Shown one piece after another: positions 44,574-50,934 of a stretch of DNA of 64,000 nucleotides (position 1 is the stretch's first letter; each line of letters starts with the position of its first letter). The notes under the pieces are model-generated. The model was not told the origin of the DNA, did no database searches, and saw only the letters and a list, made by a program, of their open reading frames with translations. Location of the stretch: assembly GCF_013391805.1 (NCBI RefSeq), contig NZ_CP058364.1, forward strand, positions 1,798,501 to 1,862,500. Direction: 5' to 3'. The position numbers and the translations under genes were made by a program. Origin of the DNA: Galbibacter sp. BG1. GTDB taxonomy: Bacteria; Bacteroidota; Bacteroidia; Flavobacteriales; Flavobacteriaceae.

Positions 44574-45917
44574 ATGACGACCAACAGAAACATAAACAAC
44601 GTTTTTTTAATAGTATTGCTGTTCCTTTTTGTAAAAATATCGGCACAAGAAACGTATTCCTTGAGTCTGGAAGAGGCCAAAAACCGTGCGTTGTCAAAAA
44701 ATAAACTTCTTAAAATACAAGAGGAAAAAGTTAGGGAAGCCAATTATAAAATAAATGCTGTTTCGTCTAAAGGAAAACCATTGGTTTATGGAATAGCTAA
44801 TTATATGCATACGTTTAGGGAAAACAATTTCATAATTCCTGAAGGAGGTATTGGTGATTTTTTAACGGTTCCCATACCGTTTAACGACTTTAACCTGTAC
44901 AGCGTGGATCAAGATATTTTTACAGCGGGAATTATTGCATACCAACCCATAACACAGCTTTTTCGAATAAGAAACGGAGTGGATGCTGCTACTGCGGAAG
45001 CAAGTATGGAACAAACGGAAGCCAGGATAGCATCGGCAAGAATAATTTCTGGCATTGAAAAACTTTTTTATGCGGTAAAAATTGAAGAAGCAAAAATTGC
45101 TCAATTGGAAACAGATGTCGCATTGTCTAAAACCAAATTATACGATGTGGAAAGCGCTTTACAGGCAGGAGAAACCAATGAAGTAAGTAGAATGGGGCTA
45201 CAAGCGGAATTAGCAAAAAAGGAATACGATTTGTTACAAACAGAAATAGACCGGGAGAATTATTTAGCAGACTTGAAGGTAATGTTAGAGTTTGATGAAG
45301 CTACAAACCTGCAATTAGACTCGCTTAAAGTGCAACCATATTTGTTAGAGTCTTTTGACTATTATTGGGAGGAAGCACAAAAAAACAGTCCGGAATTGAT
45401 AAACGCCCAAAAACAGAAAGAAATGGCTCAATATGGGGTTTCTGCCAATAAAAATGTATACCTCCCAGATTTGGGGTTGATAGGTGGTGCGACCTACCAA
45501 AATATTGTTCCAGAGTTTCCAGAAACCAATTATTTTATTGGAGCGAACTTAATATGGAATATCATAGGGTTTGGTAACCGAAAATCGGAATTGGCTCAAA
45601 GTAAATCTAAAGAAATACAGGCGACTTTATTTGAAGAAAATACCCAATCAGATTTAAAAAATAAAGTAGCAAAGGCATATAAGAATGCCGAACAGGCGGA
45701 ACGCCTTATTACCATTGCCCAAAAAGCTTACTTTTATAGAAAGGAAGCGTTTAGGATTAAAACAAACGAGCGTAACACAGGATTAACCACCGAAAAGGAA
45801 CTGTTGGAATTTAAGGTGGAATTGCAAAAAGCAAAACAGGAAGCCTTTGCGGCGTCGCTCAATTTCAATATGGCTGTGTTGGATTTAAAAGTGCTTGCAG
45901 GGTTGATAGTTCGTTAA
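44574..45917 (+). CDS. TolC-family outer-membrane efflux protein
   Basis: The outer-membrane channel of the RND system, 447 residues: a signal peptide (NNVFLIVLLFLFVKISAQ), then two homologous TolC repeats. The repeats consist mainly of long helices (YSLSLEEAKNRALSKNKLLKIQEEKVREAN, and AQKAYFYRKEAFRIKTNERNTGLTTEKELLEFKVELQKAKQE) with a beta-strand segment between them. The ATG at 44574 follows the pump stop by 1 base. No regulator gene lies beside the operon. Followed by a convergent gene after 29 bases. Confidence 0.93.
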   Translation: MTTNRNINNVFLIVLLFLFVKISAQETYSLSLEEAKNRALSKNKLLKIQEEKVREANYKINAVSSKGKPLVYGIANYMHTFRENNFIIPEGGIGDFLTVPIPFNDFNLYSVDQDIFTAGIIAYQPITQLFRIRNGVDAATAEASMEQTEARIASARIISGIEKLFYAVKIEEAKIAQLETDVALSKTKLYDVESALQAGETNEVSRMGLQAELAKKEYDLLQTEIDRENYLADLKVMLEFDEATNLQLDSLKVQPYLLESFDYYWEEAQKNSPELINAQKQKEMAQYGVSANKNVYLPDLGLIGGATYQNIVPEFPETNYFIGANLIWNIIGFGNRKSELAQSKSKEIQATLFEENTQSDLKNKVAKAYKNAEQAERLITIAQKAYFYRKEAFRIKTNERNTGLTTEKELLEFKVELQKAKQEAFAASLNFNMAVLDLKVLAGLIVR

Positions 45918-45946
45918 ATGCAAACCTTAAAAAAGTAAAGCGGTAA

Positions 45947-46279
45947 TTATGAGCCTAATTCTTTGGCGGGATCCCAAAAATAAGATTCCAAACTTTGAAT
46001 TTGATTGTCTTTAATCACAACACCTTCATTTTCTAAAAGTTGTTGCATGAGATTGGTGCCTTGAAAATGATGCTTCCCGGTAAGAATCCCTTTTCTATTG
46101 ACCACTCTGTGGGCTGGAACATCTTCTTTCAGTTTGCTTCCGTTCAAGGCATAACCTACCATTCTGGCACTTCTAGCAGCTCCAAGATATCTCGCGATGG
46201 CTCCGTAGGAAGTAACCCTTCCGTAGGGAATTTGCTTGGCAACAACATATACACGATCGAAAAAGCTTTCCTCTTTCAT
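45947..46279 (-). CDS. Alkyltransferase-like protein (MGMT family without catalytic Cys)
   Basis: A 110-residue protein with the DNA-binding fold of O6-methylguanine-DNA methyltransferase: FFDRVYVVAKQIPYGRVTSYGAIARYLGAARSARMVGYAL, including the arginine finger. The active-site motif PCHRV is VPAHRV here, with Ala in place of the acceptor Cys. It therefore cannot accept an alkyl group but should still bind O6-alkylguanine and flag it for nucleotide excision repair, as known for ATL proteins (E. coli YbaZ has Trp at this position). The small size, lacking the Ada N-domain, fits ATL. The stop-start gap to the LysE gene is 3 bases, so they are one transcript. Confidence 0.88.
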   Translation of the reverse strand: MKEESFFDRVYVVAKQIPYGRVTSYGAIARYLGAARSARMVGYALNGSKLKEDVPAHRVVNRKGILTGKHHFQGTNLMQQLLENEGVVIKDNQIQSLESYFWDPAKELGS

Positions 46280-46282
46280 GTT

Positions 46283-46921
46283 TTAGGAATAAAATAGTCG
46301 TAAAAAAGTAATAATGAGGAGAACGGCCATTAAAGCACTTAAAATATAATCGGAATAACGTGCGAAAGTATCGGTTTTCTCTTGAAGCTTATCAAAATAA
46401 AATACATACATATACAACATGGCAAAAGTACCAAGCCCAGCGGCGATTATAAAGACCAAAATATCCCACAGTTGAAATTTAATCCATCCAGAGACATTCC
46501 AGGCGGCATTCAATCCGCAGAAATAAGCAATGGGAAGCACATTGAGCGCCGAGATAAGCATCCCGGTAAAAAAGGTGTTTTTCTTACTTTTTTTAAGCTT
46601 TACAGATTTAAGTTTTTTGGTGTCTTTTTTTCTTTTGGCAAGTATAAAAAAGTAGATGGCAAAAAACGCAAAAACAGCCAATGCTATTTTTAAAAGAATG
46701 TCTATTACATTGGGGTTTTTATAAAGATATTTAGAGATTAACACCCCTAAATAGGCTTGGAAAATAACGGTAGTAGACGCACCTGCGGCGAAAATCATTC
46801 CCCTTGTTTTTCCTTTTTTAGCACTTGTTTTGGCAGCCGTAATATTAATGAGGCCGGGAAAAACAACCGCCATTATAGCTGCCGAAAAAGTGGCAAAAAA
46901 GAGAATGAATAAATGCGACAT
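46283..46921 (-). CDS. LysE-family amino acid exporter
   Basis: A 212-residue inner-membrane protein with six hydrophobic helices. The N-terminus FATFSAAIMAVVFPGLINITAAKTSAKKGKTRGMIFAAGASTT fits the LysE/RhtB translocator pattern (PGP/PGL motif then basic loop). A basic Lys-rich loop lies in the middle (RKKDTKKLKSVKLKKSKK). The cargo is unknown, probably an amino acid. Its ATG overlaps the stop of trmB (TAATG at 46919-46923), so trmB, the exporter and the ATL gene form an operon. Confidence 0.87.
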   Translation of the reverse strand: MSHLFILFFATFSAAIMAVVFPGLINITAAKTSAKKGKTRGMIFAAGASTTVIFQAYLGVLISKYLYKNPNVIDILLKIALAVFAFFAIYFFILAKRKKDTKKLKSVKLKKSKKNTFFTGMLISALNVLPIAYFCGLNAAWNVSGWIKFQLWDILVFIIAAGLGTFAMLYMYVFYFDKLQEKTDTFARYSDYILSALMAVLLIITFLRLFYS

Positions 46922-47595
46922 TAGTTAGGTTTAAACTTAATATACGTAATTGGTTTATTTATTTCAAGATATTGTTTCTCGTAAAAGGTTTGAATCGAGG
47001 TTACCTCTGCTGGGCTGCCTTCGTTCTTGTAGATATTATGGTTGGCATAAAGCACTTCAAAATCAAGACCATGCAATAAACCAAGTGTGTAGCCATGCAT
47101 AAACTCACTGTCGGTTTTTAAATGTACTACACCATTGTCATTTAAAATCTTATTGTATCGGGTTAAAAAATCGCTGTTTGTTAAGCGGTGCTTAGTACGC
47201 TTGTATTTTATCTGTGGATCTGGAAAAGTAATCCATATTTCATCGACTTCATTTTCTGCAAAAATATATTCAATGAGCTCTATTTGCGACCTTACAAAAG
47301 CAACATTGTTTAATTTTTCTTCGACCGCTGTTTTGGCGCCCCTCCAGAAACGGGCTCCTTTTATGTCGATACCTATATAGTTTTTCTTGGAATCCCTTTG
47401 TCCTAAATTTACAGTATATTCTCCCTTTCCACAGCCGAGCTCCAATACTATGGGGTTGTTATTTTTAAAGAAATCGGACTTCCATTTTCCTTTTAAATCG
47501 AATTCGCCGTTTACCAATTCTTCACGCGAAGGCTGCACCACATTACCAAATGTCTCGTTTTCCTTAAAGCGTTTTAGTTTGTTTTTACTCCCCAC
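46921..47595 (-). CDS. trmB: tRNA (guanine-N7-)-methyltransferase
   Basis: Methylates G46 in the variable loop of many tRNAs, using SAM. The 224 residues carry the SAM site VLELGCGKGEYTVNLGQR, ENEVDEIWITFPDPQIKYKRTKHRL (the TrmB catalytic signature) and HLKTDSEFMHGYTLG. The length is normal. It heads an operon with the LysE gene (1-base overlap) and the ATL gene. A TAnnTTTG box (TAATTTTG on the minus strand, 47617-47624) lies 22 bases upstream. It is divergent from the glycosyltransferase. Confidence 0.95.
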   Translation of the reverse strand: MGSKNKLKRFKENETFGNVVQPSREELVNGEFDLKGKWKSDFFKNNNPIVLELGCGKGEYTVNLGQRDSKKNYIGIDIKGARFWRGAKTAVEEKLNNVAFVRSQIELIEYIFAENEVDEIWITFPDPQIKYKRTKHRLTNSDFLTRYNKILNDNGVVHLKTDSEFMHGYTLGLLHGLDFEVLYANHNIYKNEGSPAEVTSIQTFYEKQYLEINKPITYIKFKPN

Positions 47596-47616
47596 AACAA
47601 TTATTTAATTAAAAGG

Positions 47617-47624
47617 CAAAATTA
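47617..47624 (-). promoter_or_regulatory. Putative -7 element for the trmB operon
   Basis: On the minus strand the octamer is TAATTTTG, an exact TAnnTTTG match, 21 bases before the trmB ATG at 47595. Confidence 0.4.
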
Positions 47625-47665
47625 AGGAAATCTTTCATAGGGAAAAATTAACTTCATTTGTAGTT

Positions 47666-48718
47666 ATGGTTAAAAGGAAAAGAATTTTAATAGCTCCGTT
47701 AAATTGGGGGCTCGGGCATGCCACGCGGTGTATACCTATTATTAGGTCGCTTCTAGAAAATAACTTTGAGCCAATTATCGCTTCCGATGGAGAAGCTCTC
47801 AAACTACTTCAAAAAGAATTTCCTCAATTACAAACAGTGGAATTACCTTCCTACAAGATTAAATATGCGGAAAAGGCAAAACACTTCAAACTAAAAATGC
47901 TATGGGATTCACCCAAGATATTAAAAGCGATATCAAAGGAAAAAAAACATACCAAGGCACTTGTAAAAGAATTGGAAGTGGATGGGATTATTTCAGATAA
48001 CCGTTTGGGGGGTTACTCCAAAAAAGTGCCATCGGTGTTTATTACCCATCAATTAAATGTTTTAACGGGTAATACCACATGGTTCAGCTCTAAGGTTCAT
48101 CAAAAAATAATAAAAAAGTTTACAGAGTGTTGGGTGCCCGATGTAGAAGGTGAACCTAATTTAAGTGGGAGGCTGGGGCATTTAAAAGGTGGAGAGCTTC
48201 CTATAAAGTATATAGGTGTACTGAGTAGGTTGGTTCCCCAAGATCTTCCTATAAAATATAGATTGATGGTACTTATTTCTGGACCAGAACCACAGCGGAG
48301 CATGCTTGCCGATCATTTGTTAAGTGAAATTAAAGAATTTAAGGGAAAGGTACTTTTTGTAAGGGGTAAAATTGAAGAGAGACAAGAAGTAGTGCTTAGG
48401 GATCATATAGAAATCTATAATTACATGAGTTCTGCGGAATTGGAGCACTCGTTCAACCAAAGTGAAATGGTGCTTTCCCGTTCGGGCTATACCACGGTTC
48501 TTGATTTAGCCAAACTGAAGAAAAAAGCATTTTTTATTCCTACACCAGGGCAATATGAACAAGAATATTTGGCAGAAAGACTTCAGGAAGAAAGCTTGGT
48601 TCCTTATTGCAAGCAGGAAGAATTTAAAATAGAAATGTTGGAAAATGTGAAAGATTATAAGGGATTGGGCGGAATTGAATCAACTGTCGACCTTAGCAGC
48701 CTTTTTGAACTTTTCTAG
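47666..48718 (+). CDS. GT-B glycosyltransferase, GT28-like
   Basis: A 350-residue glycosyltransferase with the two-Rossmann GT-B fold. The N-terminal IAPLNWGLGHATRCIPIIRSLLENNF loop is as in MurG and related GT28 enzymes. The C-terminal donor-binding part is seen in MVLSRSGYTTVLDLAKLKKKAFFIPTPGQYEQEYLAERLQEESLV, with the Gly-rich loop and Glu/Gln that contact the sugar nucleotide. The substrate is unknown; a cell-surface polymer or lipid is likely. The 3' end overlaps the convergent histidine kinase gene by 39 bases, unusual and worth checking for the stop. Confidence 0.82.
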   Translation: MVKRKRILIAPLNWGLGHATRCIPIIRSLLENNFEPIIASDGEALKLLQKEFPQLQTVELPSYKIKYAEKAKHFKLKMLWDSPKILKAISKEKKHTKALVKELEVDGIISDNRLGGYSKKVPSVFITHQLNVLTGNTTWFSSKVHQKIIKKFTECWVPDVEGEPNLSGRLGHLKGGELPIKYIGVLSRLVPQDLPIKYRLMVLISGPEPQRSMLADHLLSEIKEFKGKVLFVRGKIEERQEVVLRDHIEIYNYMSSAELEHSFNQSEMVLSRSGYTTVLDLAKLKKKAFFIPTPGQYEQEYLAERLQEESLVPYCKQEEFKIEMLENVKDYKGLGGIESTVDLSSLFELF

Positions 48719-49738
48719 TGTAAAAGAAAACTCAGAGCCCACCCCATAAACGCTTTCCACGTATATTTTTTCTTTATGGGCCTCTATAATGTGTTTTACA
48801 ATAGAGAGTCCTAAACCAGAGCCTCCCTCTTTTCGACTTCCACTTTTATCCACGCGGTAAAAACGCTCGAACAAACGTGGAATATTTTGTTTTTCGATGC
48901 CCTCCCCATTATCGGTTACCCGAACGATAATTTTATTTTTTACTAAGTTTTCAATACTAATTTCTGTGGTGCCTCCTTCTTTTCCATACTTAATGGAGTT
49001 TACCACGAGGTTGGTAACCACCTGTTGAATTCGGTCTTTATCGGCAAATACCATTACTGGCTGGTAAAACTGATCGAACGTAAGTGTGATTTTCTTTTTA
49101 TTGGCTTTCATCTCCATCAAATCAAACACACTTTGGATTAAATCCACCACATCAAACTCTTCACAGTCCAAATTGAGATCACCAGCTTCCAGCTTGGTAA
49201 TCATATCTAGATCTTTTACAATGTAAATAAGTCTTTCAACTCCCTTACTGGCGCGGCTTAAATATTTTTTACGAATGCTTTTATCGTCCATGGCGCCGTC
49301 TAAGAGGGTAAGTATATACCCTTGTACGGTAAACAGCGGTGTTTTGAGTTCGTGAGAGACATTTCCTAAAAATTCTTTTCGGTACCCTTCCCTAATTTTA
49401 AGGGTTTCGATCTCCAATTTTTTATTTGCAGCAAACTTTTCAATCTCCTCGGTAAGCGTACGCATATCCGTAGTAATGGGCTGGTCTTGAAATGTAGAGG
49501 ATTCTAAAAGGGAAACGTCGTCGTATATTTTTTTTACGCGTCGGTAAATAAATTTTTCCACCCGGTATTGAACAATAAAAAAGGATAGAAAAAATACAAT
49601 TACAGAAAATAAGATGATAAAAAGTAAAGTGTCTATTTCCAAATAAAAAAAACCGATCAATATCACGCCAGTCATAAGCGTTATGAGGGCGGAGGACCGA
49701 AGCGCAAAGCGATATGATTTTTTTAATTTTGTTTTCAA
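48680..49738 (-). CDS. Sensor histidine kinase (PhoR-like)
   Basis: A 352-residue membrane kinase. Two N-terminal membrane helices (ALITLMTGVILIGFFYLEI and LLFIILFSVIVFFLSFFIVQY) have almost no periplasmic loop between them, so it may sense a membrane or intracellular partner. A HAMP-like linker is followed by HisKA with phospho-acceptor LGNVSHELKTPLFTVQGYI near residue 130. HATPase has N box VVTNLVVNSIKYGKEGG, G1 VTDNGEGI and G2 GSGLGLSIVKHI. The response regulator lies 210 bases upstream on the same strand. Its 3' end overlaps the glycosyltransferase. PhoR is the best guess by family type, not proven. Confidence 0.92.
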   Translation of the reverse strand: MKTKLKKSYRFALRSSALITLMTGVILIGFFYLEIDTLLFIILFSVIVFFLSFFIVQYRVEKFIYRRVKKIYDDVSLLESSTFQDQPITTDMRTLTEEIEKFAANKKLEIETLKIREGYRKEFLGNVSHELKTPLFTVQGYILTLLDGAMDDKSIRKKYLSRASKGVERLIYIVKDLDMITKLEAGDLNLDCEEFDVVDLIQSVFDLMEMKANKKKITLTFDQFYQPVMVFADKDRIQQVVTNLVVNSIKYGKEGGTTEISIENLVKNKIIVRVTDNGEGIEKQNIPRLFERFYRVDKSGSRKEGGSGLGLSIVKHIIEAHKEKIYVESVYGVGSEFSFTLEKFKKAAKVDS

Positions 49739-49802
49739 ATAGGACTTTTTAACCAGCTAAAGTTACAATAAATAGATTTATAATAAAGAAGCTACACCGC
49801 AT

Positions 49803-49925
49803 ATTTATGAGAGTGCTGCACTTCTTTCGTCCGCTAGTGGAGACGTCTTTTCGAGGCCAGTTCTTTGAGTGGCCATGACGACTTCTCTCAAAGAGAGGTG
49901 GACTTAATTTATAGAAGAATATATT
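49803..49925. other. Structured gap between response regulator and histidine kinase
   Basis: The 210-base gap (49739-49948) holds two short perfect stem-loops, GGCCA (49855-49859) with TGGCC (49870-49874) and CTCTC (49885-49889) with GAGAG (49893-49897). The surrounding text resembles a decayed copy of the repeat near 55968 (GAGAC...TCTC and GACGACTTCTC). It could adjust the ratio of regulator to kinase, but this is a guess. Confidence 0.35.
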
Positions 49926-49948
49926 TATTAACCGCTATTAAAGAGATG

Positions 49949-50635
49949 TTATAACACGAACTTATAGCCAACCCCTTTTACGGTTTTAAAATGATCGTCC
50001 CCAATTTTCTCACGAAGTTTTCTAATGTGTACATCGATGGTTCTACCACCCACAATTACCTCATTACCCCAAACCTTATCTAGAATTTCATCTCTTTTAA
50101 ATACTTTGCCTGGGCGGCTCGCTAATAAAGAAAGTAATTCAAATTCTTTTCTAGGTAATATTATTTCGTCCCCAGATTGAATAATCTTGTATTCATCTCG
50201 GTTTATGGTAATGTCTCCAACTTTAACAATGCTTTCTACCGTTTCTTCTTCATCTTTTAAACGTCTCAATAAAGCTTTTACCTTGCTTACCAATACTTTG
50301 GGTTTTATAGGCTTGGTAATATAGTCGTCTGCACCCGCATCGAATCCCGCAACTTGAGAGTAATCTTCCCCACGTGCGGTTAAGAAAGTGATAATGGTGT
50401 CTTTAAGATCAGGAGATTTTCGTATTTGTTCGCAAGTTTCAATCCCGTCCATTTCGGGCATCATAACATCGAGAATGATGAGGTGTGGCTTTTCTTTTTT
50501 TGCTTTGGCAATGGCATCAATTCCATTTTTGGCGGTGGTAACATTGTAACCTTCAGAAGATAAATTGTATCCAACGATCTCTAAAATATCCGGTTCGTCG
50601 TCTACTAATAGAATTTTAATTTCCCTCTTTTTCAT
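49949..50635 (-). CDS. OmpR/PhoB-type response regulator
   Basis: A 228-residue transcription factor. The receiver domain (1-120) has phospho-Asp in LIILDVMMPEMDGIETC and the Thr/Lys pair in FLTARGEDYS and DDYITKPIKP. The C-terminal winged helix has LPRKEFELLSLLASRPGKVFKRDEILDKVWG and the HIRKLREKIGDDHFKTVKGVGYKF end. It should bind direct repeats with an ~11-base period, as this family does. Such repeats lie in the 298-base divergent gap before the TonB receptor gene. The kinase gene follows after 210 bases. PhoB-like by similarity; the signal is not proven. Confidence 0.93.
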   Translation of the reverse strand: MKKREIKILLVDDEPDILEIVGYNLSSEGYNVTTAKNGIDAIAKAKKEKPHLIILDVMMPEMDGIETCEQIRKSPDLKDTIITFLTARGEDYSQVAGFDAGADDYITKPIKPKVLVSKVKALLRRLKDEEETVESIVKVGDITINRDEYKIIQSGDEIILPRKEFELLSLLASRPGKVFKRDEILDKVWGNEVIVGGRTIDVHIRKLREKIGDDHFKTVKGVGYKFVL

Positions 50636-50815
50636 GAGTTTTTTAAAGTTTAATCCCAGTAATCGGGGTTAAGTTATGTATGCTGAATCGTTCTGCGGTA
50701 AAGCATTTTTTAAGTTGGTGGAAGGCGTATAACTTCAACATAATAAGTGTTTTAAAATAACGAATGTTATGCTTTCCGACGTCAAAAGTAAAGATAATAT
50801 TAAAATATCAAAGCA

Positions 50816-50852
50816 CTTAACATTCATTTAATATCGTAACACAAACGTAACA
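50816..50852. promoter_or_regulatory. Pho-box-like direct heptamer repeats
   Basis: Heptamers CTTAACA (50816-50822), TTTAATA (50827-50833), CGTAACA (50835-50841) and CGTAACA (50846-50852) lie in the gap between the regulator and receptor genes. The first and second pair have 11-base periods with 4-base spacers, the architecture of PhoB-type operators. The last two heptamers are identical. Binding by the neighbouring regulator is inference. Confidence 0.5.
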
Positions 50853-50884
50853 TAGCACTCATTTAGGTTTAACACGTGGGTAAC

Positions 50885-50913
50885 TTGTTTTATGTAGAAC
50901 GCTCGTTTATTTG
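50885..50913 (+). promoter_or_regulatory. Promoter of the TonB-dependent receptor gene
   Basis: TTG (50885-50887) and TTTATTTG (50906-50913, 7 of 8 to TAnnTTTG) are 18 bases apart, as before fbp. The start point would be near 50920, 15 bases before the ATG at 50935. The direct heptamers end 32 bases upstream of the -33 box. Confidence 0.5.
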
Positions 50914-50934
50914 CATCGGAATTAAAATTAAACA

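Noticed and set aside
49803-49925. Small RNA gene between regulator and kinase genes
   Set aside because: Two weak hairpins and no promoter or T-rich terminator; left as an unexplained structured gap.
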